DNA of 42,409 nucleotides from JBEKTY01 sp049515555. Lineage in GTDB: Bacteria > Planctomycetota > Planctomycetia > Pirellulales > Thermoguttaceae. The translations under genes and the position numbers were made by a program. The stretch spans positions 1 through 42,409 of the forward strand of contig JBEKTY010000057.1 of NCBI GenBank assembly GCA_049515555.1, read 5' to 3'. The notes below the pieces were generated by a model, which had not been told where the DNA came from, did no database searches, and was given only the letters and a program-made list of their open reading frames with translations. Positions 8,624-20,058 of the stretch are shown here, in pieces (the first letter of the stretch is position 1; the number at the start of each line of letters is the position of its first letter).

Positions 8624-8747
8624 CTAGTGGTCTGACCAAGTCGAGTTTACGGGTGCCACGGTTGGCTTGTCCAACCGTGTTTCCCGCACTGCTGGGCAAG
8701 CCAACAGTGGCACCCTACTGGTAAAGTCCCGATGGACAGACCGCTAG
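8624..8747. mobile_element. MITE/REP-like element, family A copy 1
   Basis: The terminal inverted repeat CTAGTGGTCTG (8624-8634) and CAGACCGCTAG (8737-8747) encloses GGGTGCCAC (8651-8659)...GTGGCACCC (about 8707-8715) and two internal hairpins. TA dinucleotides at both ends fit an element inserted at a TA target. It lies in the divergent gap between gmhA and the J-like/SUMF1 gene. Related copies lie at 42000-42120 and 40475-40535. The remaining 8748-8913 holds only a weak promoter-like site (TTCCCG...17 nt...TAAGAT) before the plus-strand gene. Confidence 0.7.
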
Positions 8748-8913
8748 GCCGCCGCTGTTGAGTTCGCCACTGGTCTTGCCATTATCCCCCATGCCGGCCG
8801 GATTGTAAACTTGTGCGTCCGCTGGGCACACACCCCACTCTTCCCGGAATGGCTGCGAAAAGGTAAGATGAAGACCGTATTCTGCGGAGGCAACCTGTTC
8901 AGGGGGCCCAAAT

Positions 8914-12759
<3,846 letters not shown>

Positions 12760-12816
12760 ACCCGCGCAGGATCGACCGAAGCGGGAATTGGTTTTCGTTG
12801 CGGAAGGCCGAGAACT

Positions 12817-13022
12817 TGTAGGGTGGCCGCGCCCGAGCGAGCCCCGCCATCTTCGACGGACGACGGAAGACGGACTGGAGTGCTTCCATCCGTCGTCCGT
12901 CCTTCGTCGTGATTCTTCCGTCCGTCGCCCGTCGTCCGTCCTCCGTCGTGGTTCTTCCGTCCGTCGTCCGTCGTCCGTCGTCCGTCGTGGTTCTGGTGGG
13001 GCTCGCGGCGCTCGACCCTACA
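12817..13022. mobile_element. Repeat element with terminal inverted repeats and CCGTCG tandem core
   Basis: Imperfect inverted arms begin TGTAGGGT at 12817 and end ACCCTACA at 13022. Both arms include a GAGCGAGCCCC/GGGGCTCGCGGCGCTC-type segment. Between them is a low-complexity run of CCGTCGT/CCGTCC units with ACGACGG on the left side, so the core is also palindromic in part. The same CCGTCG motif occurs in frame within the upstream gene (about 9275-9340). No ORF I would support. Confidence 0.6.
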
Positions 13023-13094
13023 ATTTAGGCAGTGTGCGGCCCACCAATGCAGAGGGTGGGTCGGTATAAGCTGGCCCGCATAGGCAATGCAGTC

Positions 13095-13122
13095 TTGCTA
13101 ATAACTCCGGTCGAGTTACAAT
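13095..13122 (+). promoter_or_regulatory. Promoter candidate for the phosphodiesterase operon
   Basis: TTGCTA (13095-13100), a 16-nt spacer and TACAAT (13117-13122) lie in an A+T-richer patch about 200 nt upstream of the TTG start at 13318. The rest of the 12760-13317 gap holds the repeat element at 12817-13022 and no other feature I can support. Confidence 0.35.
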
Positions 13123-13317
13123 AAAATACAGTAGCGCGCTCGTGAGAGGCTGGGCACAGCGGCACGCGCAAGGAACAGACACACCTACGACCTTCGCCTC
13201 CCGCACGCTTGGCAGCGCTGCCGCCGGGGCGGAGCAACGGCAAGCCGCCCGCGCCATCCGAAGCGCCTGATGCAGGGCTATTGGCAGCCGGGCAAGTCTT
13301 CCTCCCGAGAGGCACGA

Positions 13318-15183
13318 TTGAAAAAGGTAGTTATCGTCGGGTTTGACGGGCTGGACCCACCCATCGTGGATCGAATGCTCGAGGCGGGCGAGTTGCCGGC
13401 CTTCGGGCGGCTGCGGGCGGCGGGGGCCCAGCGCCGGCTGGCCACTACGTACCCGGCCGAGACCCCGGTGGCCTTTGCCACGTTTGCCACGGGTACGAAC
13501 CCCGGGGGCCACGGGATTTTCGATTTTGTGCGCCGCAACCCGGCCACCTACCTGCCCGACCAGGCCTTCAGCCGCTACGAGCAGAAGTCGCGTTTTCTGC
13601 CGCCGCGGGTGGTCAATCTGCGCCGCGGCGTGCCCGTGTGGCAACTGTTGACCGAGGCCGGGGTGCCCTCGGTAGTGCTGCGGGCGCCGTGCACGTATGG
13701 GCCGGCGAAGGTCGAGGGTCGGATGCTATCGGGGCTGGGCGTGCCCGACCTGCGGGGCGGCCAGGGAACGCCCACCTTCTATACCGCCGAGCCGGAGGTT
13801 CGCCCCGGGCACGATGAGCAGGTGGTCGTCGTGCGGCCTGATCCACAAGGGAGCGTGCAAACCTACGTCATCGGTCCCCGCCATCCGGCGACGCGGCGGG
13901 ACTGTCATGCGGAAATCCAGTTGCGGATCGACCCGGCGGGCCGCCAGGTAGCCGTGCACTCGGCCGGCGAGCCGCCGGTCGTGACGGTCGCGGCCGGCCG
14001 GTGGAGCGAGTGGCTGCGGCTGAAGTTCAAGATCGGCCTCTTGCAGGCGGTGCGGGGGATGGTGCGATTCTACCTGGTGCGGACCGAACCGCGGTTGGAG
14101 CTGTACGCTTCGGCCGTGCACTTCGATCCGGACAGCCCCCCCTACCCGATCTCGGCCCCGCCCGAATACGCCCGCGAGCTCGCCGGCCGCCTGGGGGCCT
14201 TCGCCACGGCCGGGATGGTCGAAGAGCACACGGGACTGAACAACGGCCGCATCGGCGAAGACGCCTTTCTCGATCAGTGCCAGGACCTCTGGCTGGAGCG
14301 CGAGCGGATGCTCCTGGGCGAGTTGGAGCGGCTGCACTCGGGCCTGCTGTTTTGTCTGTTCGACACGCCGGACCGCATCCAACACATGTTCTGGCGCTGC
14401 GGCGAGCCCGATCATCCGGCCAGCCGGGGCGCGCCTTGTCAGCAGTGGTCGGGGGCCATCGAGGATGCCTATCGCCGCTGCGACGCGATCGTCGGCCGCC
14501 TGCTGGAGCGGATCGACGGCGAAACGCTGTTGCTGGTGATGAGCGATCACGGTTTCGGCAGTTTCCGCCGCGCGGTGGACCTGAACGCCTGGCTGCGGCA
14601 GGAGGGGCTGCTGGCGCTGAAGGAGGGCCTGGAGCCGGGCGAGGCGGCCCACGACATGCTCCGCGGCATCGATTGGGGCCGCAGCCGGGCCTACAGCGTG
14701 GGCCTAAGCGGCATCTTCCTGAACCGCAAAGGCCGCGAGGGCCAGGGGATCGTGGCCGCCGAGGAAGCGCCGCGGCTGGAGCAGCAGATCGCCGCCGCCC
14801 TGCCCCGCTTGCGCGATCCGGCCGACGGCGCGGCGGCCGTCCGCAGCGTGCTGCGGCGCGACGAGATCTACGCCGGCCCCTACGCCGCGGAGTCGCCCGA
14901 CCTGGTGGTCAACTGCGCCGCGGGCTACCGCTTGTCGTGGCGCTCCGGGCGGGGCGGCGTGGCCCGCGAGTGCATCGAGGACAACGACCGCAAGTGGAGC
15001 GGCGACCATATCGTCGATCCGGCCCTGGTGCCGGGAATCTTGTTCAGCAACCGGCCGCTGCGCGGCGCGCAGGCGGACCTGCGCGACCTGGCGCCCACCA
15101 TTCTCGGCGCGCTGGGGGTCGCCCCCGGCGCGGCGATGGAAGGAAAATCGCTCGTCGATGAAGATTTTTGTGGTAGGACTTGA
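13318..15183 (+). CDS. Alkaline-phosphatase-superfamily phosphodiesterase-like protein
   Basis: 621 aa from TTG 13318, chosen because GAGAGG lies 5 nt upstream and the fold begins at once (KKVVIVGFDGLDPPIVDRML); an ATG at 13270 lacks a good site. Family metal and nucleophile positions are visible: Asp in GFDGLD, Thr in YPAETPVAFATFATG, Asp and His in FDTPDRIQHMFW, Asp-His in LLVMSDHGFGSF, and a final GDH in WSGDHIVDP. This matches the type I phosphodiesterase/nucleotide pyrophosphatase group. The sequence has no clear signal peptide, so it is probably cytoplasmic or peripheral. The substrate is unknown; nucleotide-sugar or lipid-linked phosphodiesters are inferred from the locus. It overlaps the next, related gene; the junction holds a curious duplicated start (15158-15215). 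Confidence 0.8.
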   Translation: MKKVVIVGFDGLDPPIVDRMLEAGELPAFGRLRAAGAQRRLATTYPAETPVAFATFATGTNPGGHGIFDFVRRNPATYLPDQAFSRYEQKSRFLPPRVVNLRRGVPVWQLLTEAGVPSVVLRAPCTYGPAKVEGRMLSGLGVPDLRGGQGTPTFYTAEPEVRPGHDEQVVVVRPDPQGSVQTYVIGPRHPATRRDCHAEIQLRIDPAGRQVAVHSAGEPPVVTVAAGRWSEWLRLKFKIGLLQAVRGMVRFYLVRTEPRLELYASAVHFDPDSPPYPISAPPEYARELAGRLGAFATAGMVEEHTGLNNGRIGEDAFLDQCQDLWLERERMLLGELERLHSGLLFCLFDTPDRIQHMFWRCGEPDHPASRGAPCQQWSGAIEDAYRRCDAIVGRLLERIDGETLLLVMSDHGFGSFRRAVDLNAWLRQEGLLALKEGLEPGEAAHDMLRGIDWGRSRAYSVGLSGIFLNRKGREGQGIVAAEEAPRLEQQIAAALPRLRDPADGAAAVRSVLRRDEIYAGPYAAESPDLVVNCAAGYRLSWRSGRGGVARECIEDNDRKWSGDHIVDPALVPGILFSNRPLRGAQADLRDLAPTILGALGVAPGAAMEGKSLVDEDFCGRT

Positions 15184-15185
15184 CT

Positions 15186-16649
15186 GTGAAGATTCTAGTC
15201 GTGGGACTTGATTGTGCGGCCCCCGAGCTGCTCTTCGGCGACGACCGCCTGAGCAACTTCCGGCGGCTGGCCGAGGGCGGCTGCTACGGCCGCCTGGAGA
15301 GCATCATTCCGCCGATTACCGTCCCCGCCTGGATGTGCATGGCCACCAGCCAGGACCCGGGCTCGCTGGGCGTATACGGCTTCCGGAATCGGGCCGACTA
15401 CTCCTACGACCAGTTGCGGATCGCGCAGTCGAAGTCGATCCAGGAACTGGCCATCTGGGACCACGTCGCCTGCCAGGGGGGCAAGTCGGTGATCGTCGGC
15501 GTGCCGCCGAATTATCCGCCGCGGCACGTCAACGGCATCTCGGTGGGCTGCTTCCTGACCCCCGACCCCAAGGCGGAAATTTATACCCACCCGGCCGGGC
15601 TGAAGCAGGAGATCGAGCGGCTGCTGGGCGACTACCCGGTCGACGTCAAGAATTTCCGCACCGAGAAGAAGCAATGGCTCAAGGACGAGATCTACGCCAT
15701 GAGCCGGAAGCACTTTGCCCTGGTGCGGCACCTGCTGCAAACTGCGCCCTGGGATTATTTTCAGCTCGTCGAGATCGGGCTGGACCGGCTGCACCACGGG
15801 TTCTGGCGCTTCTCCGATCCGCGGCACGTGCTGCACGAGCCGGGCAATGCCTTTCAGCAGGTGATCCCCGATTACTATCGCTACTTGGACGACGAGCTGG
15901 GAAGCATCCTGGAGCTGCTCAGCGAGGACACGGTTGTGCTGGTCGTCTCGGACCACGGCGCGCAGCGGCTGGACGGCGGGTTCTGCGTGAACGAGTGGCT
16001 GCTGCGGGAAGGATTGCTGACGCTGGACGAGTACCCCAAGGAAGTCACGCCGCTGGGACGGCTCAAGGTAAATTGGGGAAAGACCACGGCCTGGAGCGAG
16101 GGGGGCTACTACGCCCGGGTGTTCCTCAACGTGCGGGGCCGCGAGCCCCAAGGCACGATCGATCCGGCCGATTACGAGAAGGTCCGCGACGAGGTCAAGG
16201 CCCGGCTGGAGGCGACGGTGGACCCGGCGGGGAGACGCCTCGGGACGCGGGTCTTTCGGCCGGAGGAGATCTACCGCTCCGTGCGGCGGATCGCCCCCGA
16301 CCTGATCGTGCACTTCGGCGATCTGCTGTGGCGGTCCATCGGCGGCGTGGGCTACCCGGGGCTGCACGTGCGGGAGAACGACAGCGGGCCGGACGACTGC
16401 AATCACGCCCAGTTCGGGGCGTTCATCCTGGCGGCGCCCGGCAGTCCGCTGTCGGGCGAGATCCAGGGGGCGAGCCTGTTGGATATCTCGCCCACGCTGC
16501 TGGAGCTGGCCGGCTACGACGTCCCGCCGAGCATGCAGGGCCGCTCGCTGCTGGCCGGCCAAGGCCTCCGCGCCGCCCCCGAGGCCGACCTGACGGCCGA
16601 AGACGAGCAAATCCTGACGGACCGGCTCAGCGGGCTGGGGTATATTTGA
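15186..16649 (+). CDS. Alkaline-phosphatase-superfamily phosphodiesterase-like protein (second)
   Basis: 487 aa from GTG 15186, which has AGGA 7 nt upstream; a TTG at 15180, overlapping the upstream stop, adds two residues. It opens with KILVVGLDCAAPELLF (metal Asp), then a candidate Thr nucleophile in PPITVPAWMCMATSQDPGSLGVYGF, VEIGLDRLHHGFWRF, VVLVVSDHGAQRLDGGF and a C-terminal NHAQFGAFILAAPG, which occupy the metal-site positions of the nucleotide pyrophosphatase/phosphodiesterase family. No signal peptide is evident. It is a diverged relative of the preceding protein, and the two are translationally coupled. The pair is likely to act on related substrates; the specific reaction is not readable. 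Confidence 0.82.
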   Translation: MKILVVGLDCAAPELLFGDDRLSNFRRLAEGGCYGRLESIIPPITVPAWMCMATSQDPGSLGVYGFRNRADYSYDQLRIAQSKSIQELAIWDHVACQGGKSVIVGVPPNYPPRHVNGISVGCFLTPDPKAEIYTHPAGLKQEIERLLGDYPVDVKNFRTEKKQWLKDEIYAMSRKHFALVRHLLQTAPWDYFQLVEIGLDRLHHGFWRFSDPRHVLHEPGNAFQQVIPDYYRYLDDELGSILELLSEDTVVLVVSDHGAQRLDGGFCVNEWLLREGLLTLDEYPKEVTPLGRLKVNWGKTTAWSEGGYYARVFLNVRGREPQGTIDPADYEKVRDEVKARLEATVDPAGRRLGTRVFRPEEIYRSVRRIAPDLIVHFGDLLWRSIGGVGYPGLHVRENDSGPDDCNHAQFGAFILAAPGSPLSGEIQGASLLDISPTLLELAGYDVPPSMQGRSLLAGQGLRAAPEADLTAEDEQILTDRLSGLGYI

Positions 16650-16722
16650 AATCTGAAATCTCAGATCTCAGATCTCAGATCTGTGATTTGGAATCTGGGA
16701 TTTGGGATTTGAAAATCGAGCG
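16648..16722. repeat. AGATCTC tandem repeat block
   Basis: Three copies of CTCAGAT in tandem (about 16660-16682) flanked by AAATCTG/GATTTGG units fill the gap between the second phosphodiesterase and the sulfatase-like gene. The AGATCT cores make it self-complementary. The element begins at the upstream stop codon. Confidence 0.6.
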
Positions 16723-16769
16723 ATCGGACAACAGTTCAACAACAGAGAGCCCAAAGGAATTGGACCGCC

Positions 16770-18710
16770 ATGACAGGGCATTCCCCTTCTGCAGAGAGCG
16801 ACCGATCGGGCGCCGGCATCGCGCCCCTGCCCACCCAGGGCGCCGGCACGGCGCCCCTGCCGCTGACAGGCCGCCAAGCGGCGTGCCCGGCGATCGACGG
16901 CCTGGGGTTGTTTGCCGTCATCCTGTGGCTGGGCCTGATCACCGGGTTTGTAGAGGGGATCGGGATCCTCGCGCTGCAACGACTCAATTGGCTGCCCTGG
17001 CGGTGCGCCTCGCTGGGCCATTCGGTGAAGGCCGTGTGGATCTCGACAATCGTGGACCTTTGTCTGTTCGGCGGGCTGGGGGCCGCGGCGGCGGTCGCGA
17101 CGAAACTGCCCGGCCGGCGTTTTCTGTACAAGGCGTCGGTCGGGACGGCGGCCACCTTGATGTTTCTCGACTGGCTGGCCATCCCGCTGTTCGGACGCAT
17201 CGCCTTATACGGGTTGTTCATCCTGGCGGCGGGACTGGCCGTCACGGCGGTGTACGAGGGGCGGAAGCACCAGGCGGCGATCCTGGGCTTTTGCCGCCGG
17301 TTCGTGCTGGCGCCGCCCGCGGCGGCGGTGCTGCTGGCAGCGGTCATTCAAGGCGGGCTGTGGCTGTGGGAGCCGGCGGCGACGGCCAGGCTCCCGGCGG
17401 CCTTGCCCGGCATGCCCAACGTGCTGCTGCTCGTGGTGGATACGGTGCGGGCCGACCACTTGTCGTGCTACGGTTATCACCGCCCGACCAGCCCGAACCT
17501 GGACGCCCTGGCCCGCGAGGGCGTGCTATTCGAAAACGCCATTGCGCCCTCCTCGTGGACGCAGCCCTCGCACGCCTCGCTGCTTACCGGCCAGTACACC
17601 CACGAGCACCACGCGGAGTTCGATCCGCTGGACAAGCGCTATCCCACGATCGGCGAGGCGCTGTCGCGGCAGGGCTACCGGGCGGGGGCGTTCTCGGGCA
17701 ATTTGAACTATTTCACGCAGGCCCAAGGCTTCGGCCGCGGCTTCCTGCACTTCGAGGACTATTACTTCAACGTTCTGGACATGGTGCTCCGTACCGCGCC
17801 CGGTCGCGTCATCGACGTGTATGTGTTCGATCGCTTCCCGAAGGTGCGCCGCTTCTGGCGGAAACGGGCGCCCGAGGTCAACGCCGAGTTTTTCCGCTGG
17901 GTCGACGCCGATCGCGAGCGGCCCTTCTTCGCCTTCCTGAATTACTTTGACGTCCATTCTCCATACTTGCTGCCGGGGGCGTTGCGCGGTCGATTTGGGA
18001 CAGGTTCACATTCGGAGCTGGACGCCGGCCGCCTCGTCGGGGACGAGCGGGACGCCGACCATCTGCTCAAGGACGAGCCGGGCACTCCCGAGCGCTCGAT
18101 CGATGCCTATGACGACTGCACGCTCTACGCCGACGAGCACCTCCGCCGGCTGCTGTGGGGACTGCGGGAGCGCGGATTGGCGGACAATACCCTGGTTATC
18201 GTCACGTCCGATCACGGCGAGCAATTCATGGCGCACGGCCTGCAGGGTCACGGCAACTCGCTGTATCGCCAGCTTATCCACGTTCCGCTGGTGGTGTGTT
18301 GGCCGGGGCACGTGCCGGCGGGCGTGCGCGTGGCCCAGCCGGTCAGCATCAAGGCGCTGGCCGCCACCGTGCTGGACCTGATCGGAGTGCAAGACGAGAC
18401 GGCGTTTGACGACCCTTCGTTGGCCCGGCTATGGCAAGACCCGGCGGCCGCCGAGCACTGGCCGCACCCCGTCGCGGAACTCGCGATCAACCCCCTCTTT
18501 TCCAAAAAGAATCCTGTCGCGCACGGCGCGATGAAATGCCTGGTGACCCCCGATTGGCACCTGATCGTCAACCAGGAGCTGCCGCCGGAGCTGTACGATT
18601 GGAAGCGGGACCCCCAGGAATTGCACAACCGGGCGGGACAGAAGGCGATGGCGCCCGAGATCGAGCGGCTCGAGGCCGAATTGGAGAAGCTCGTTCCCGG
18701 CTGGCTCTGA
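16770..18710 (+). CDS. Membrane-anchored sulfatase-like hydrolase/transferase with Thr at the nucleophile site
   Basis: 646 aa. Five or so membrane helices (about residues 48-200) precede a sulfatase/alkaline-phosphatase-fold domain beginning NVLLLVVDTVRADHLSCYGY (metal Asp224). The nucleophile block is SSWTQPSHASLLTG: Thr264 occupies the place of the formylglycine Cys in C-x-P-S-R, and His268 that of Arg. The second metal motif is VTSDHGEQFMAHG, with a GHG following. Membrane anchorage plus Thr nucleophile resembles phosphoglycerol and phosphoethanolamine transferases (LtaS/EptA architecture), while overall sequence looks sulfatase-like. I infer a phospho-transfer or phosphodiesterase role on envelope glycans rather than FGly-dependent sulfate hydrolysis. 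Residues 10-32 contain a duplicated GAG(I/T)APLP. AAAGGA lies upstream of ATG 16770. Confidence 0.8.
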   Translation: MTGHSPSAESDRSGAGIAPLPTQGAGTAPLPLTGRQAACPAIDGLGLFAVILWLGLITGFVEGIGILALQRLNWLPWRCASLGHSVKAVWISTIVDLCLFGGLGAAAAVATKLPGRRFLYKASVGTAATLMFLDWLAIPLFGRIALYGLFILAAGLAVTAVYEGRKHQAAILGFCRRFVLAPPAAAVLLAAVIQGGLWLWEPAATARLPAALPGMPNVLLLVVDTVRADHLSCYGYHRPTSPNLDALAREGVLFENAIAPSSWTQPSHASLLTGQYTHEHHAEFDPLDKRYPTIGEALSRQGYRAGAFSGNLNYFTQAQGFGRGFLHFEDYYFNVLDMVLRTAPGRVIDVYVFDRFPKVRRFWRKRAPEVNAEFFRWVDADRERPFFAFLNYFDVHSPYLLPGALRGRFGTGSHSELDAGRLVGDERDADHLLKDEPGTPERSIDAYDDCTLYADEHLRRLLWGLRERGLADNTLVIVTSDHGEQFMAHGLQGHGNSLYRQLIHVPLVVCWPGHVPAGVRVAQPVSIKALAATVLDLIGVQDETAFDDPSLARLWQDPAAAEHWPHPVAELAINPLFSKKNPVAHGAMKCLVTPDWHLIVNQELPPELYDWKRDPQELHNRAGQKAMAPEIERLEAELEKLVPGWL

Positions 18711-18739
18711 TCCGTGCGGGGCAATATCCTCACCTGATT

Positions 18740-18836
18740 GCCCTCACCCTAACCCTCTCCCGGAGGGAGAGGGGACAAAGTAATAGCCTCTCCGGGAAGG
18801 AGAGGGGACCTGGCACCCGCAATTTGCAAGAGTCCA
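18740..18836. repeat. CCCTCACCCTAACCCTC dispersed repeat, copy 1
   Basis: CCCTCACCCTAACCCTCTCC is followed by a CTCTCCCGGAGGGAGAG hairpin, a second CTCTCCGGGAAGGAGAG hairpin and a tail with GCAATTTGCAAGAGTC. The same element is inverted at 36154-36213, including the tail, and a shorter form lies at 22818-22865. It occupies the 3' side of the sulfatase-like gene and could act as a transcription-attenuating hairpin. Confidence 0.75.
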
Positions 18837-18862
18837 TCATCCAACTTTCCAGGAGGAACCAC

Positions 18863-19972
18863 ATGACAAGGCATGCGACTCGAATGATTTGCGCGATCGG
18901 CGCGGGGGGCCTGGCGATGGCGCTAGCCATCGCGGCCGGTATCCCGGCCGACGCGGCGGGCGGCGCCCCGGCGGGCGGCGCGCGGGCCCCGTTGGCGCAG
19001 CGTCTGGCGGGCTTGCCCTTCAAGATCGCCTGGGAATGCTACGTCGACAGCAACTGGGAGATTTTCGTGGCCCACGCGGACGGCTCGCAGGCGGTGAATC
19101 TCACCCGCACGCCCAACGTGCACGAGCACTATCCGCAAGTCTCGCCGGACGGGCGGAAGATCTGCTTCACGGTCGACAGCGGCGAAGGGCGGGCCACGGT
19201 CCGCAGCTTGTGGGTCATGGACATCGACGGCGGCAATCGCCGGAAGATCGCCGATCAGGCCCGCGAGCCGTTCTGGGGCCCCGACAGCAAGACCATCGGC
19301 TTTCTGCTGCCGGCGTTTCCCCACAAGTTCAGCGTGCTGGACTTCTCGACCAAGGGGATGTTCTTCCACGATCTGGCCAGCGGCAAGACGGAGCCGCACC
19401 CCAACAGCGACAAGCTGGAGTACCTGTACAATCCGAGCTACGCCCCCAACGGGAAATGGATCGCGGCCACCGTGCACGGCGGGCGGATGGGCTTCGGCCA
19501 CGCCATATTGCTGATCGAGGCGCACGGCAAGCGGATCATCAACCTGAAGATCCCCGGCTGCCGCCCGTCGATCAGTCCCGACGGCCGGCACATCGCCTGG
19601 GGCGCCGGCGACCAGGAGCTGGCCACGGCAGCTATCGACTTGGACGCCGACCAGCCGGCGATCGGCGCCTACGGCCTGCGGATCAAGGTGGACCAGAAGA
19701 GCAAGATCTATCACATCGACTGGTCGCCCGACGGCCGCTTCGTGGCCTTCAGCCGCGGTCCCGAGAGCGAGGGCGATCTGAGCAAGCCGGGGAGCTTCCA
19801 GGCGGCCTGCGAGATGGTGGGGGTCTACGCCCAGGACTGGAACCTGTGGGCCGCCTCGGCCGAGCACGCCGGCATCCTGGACTTGAACAAGGCCACCGCC
19901 GCCGAGGCGCTGCAACTCACGACCAACGGGGCCAGCAACAAGGAACCCGCCTGGTTCTGGCCAAGGAAGTAG
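18863..19972 (+). CDS. Secreted TolB-like beta-propeller protein (PD40 repeats)
   Basis: 369 aa from ATG 18863, set by a perfect AGGAGG at 18851-18856. A signal peptide (MICAIGAGGLAMALAIAAGIPADA) leads into WD40-like PD40 blades: WEIFVAHADGSQAVNLT, PQVSPDGRKICF, LWVMDIDGGNRRKIA, PSYAPNGKWIAA, PSISPDGRHIAWG and IDWSPDGRFVAFSRG. Such propellers are found in TolB and in many planctomycete periplasmic proteins; they bind peptides or glycans and carry no visible catalytic motif. It lies between the sulfatase-like gene and a SUMF1 lipoprotein on the same strand, so a shared periplasmic role is inferred. Confidence 0.83.
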   Translation: MTRHATRMICAIGAGGLAMALAIAAGIPADAAGGAPAGGARAPLAQRLAGLPFKIAWECYVDSNWEIFVAHADGSQAVNLTRTPNVHEHYPQVSPDGRKICFTVDSGEGRATVRSLWVMDIDGGNRRKIADQAREPFWGPDSKTIGFLLPAFPHKFSVLDFSTKGMFFHDLASGKTEPHPNSDKLEYLYNPSYAPNGKWIAATVHGGRMGFGHAILLIEAHGKRIINLKIPGCRPSISPDGRHIAWGAGDQELATAAIDLDADQPAIGAYGLRIKVDQKSKIYHIDWSPDGRFVAFSRGPESEGDLSKPGSFQAACEMVGVYAQDWNLWAASAEHAGILDLNKATAAEALQLTTNGASNKEPAWFWPRK

Positions 19973-20040
19973 TGGCTGGTGACTGGTGGCTGGTGGCTGG
20001 TGCGCCCTTGCCAGCCACTAGCCACTAGCCACAAGCCACT
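19971..20040. repeat. Long imperfect hairpin (TGGCTGGTG units)
   Basis: The 30-nt left arm (19971-20000), made of AGTGGCTGG-type units, pairs with 20011-20040 with about four mismatches around a 10-nt loop. It starts within the stop codon of the propeller gene and ends just before the ribosome-binding site of the next gene. It may attenuate transcription between the two genes. Confidence 0.75.
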
Positions 20041-20058
20041 ATGTAAAGGAGCCGCACG

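Noticed and set aside
12850..13000. Possible CRISPR-like array of CCGTCG units
   Set aside because: Units are short, adjacent and without unique spacers, and no cas genes are present. It is a low-complexity repeat core.
15195..16610. 471-codon antisense frame over the second phosphodiesterase
   Set aside because: Low-complexity composition and no motif; the sense protein is clear.
16770..18710. Formylglycine-dependent arylsulfatase
   Set aside because: The C-x-P-S-R Cys is replaced by Thr and Arg by His.
18740..18775. Intrinsic terminator after the sulfatase-like gene
   Set aside because: The hairpin is strong but no T-run follows and the same sequence occurs upstream of another gene, so I list it as a dispersed repeat only.
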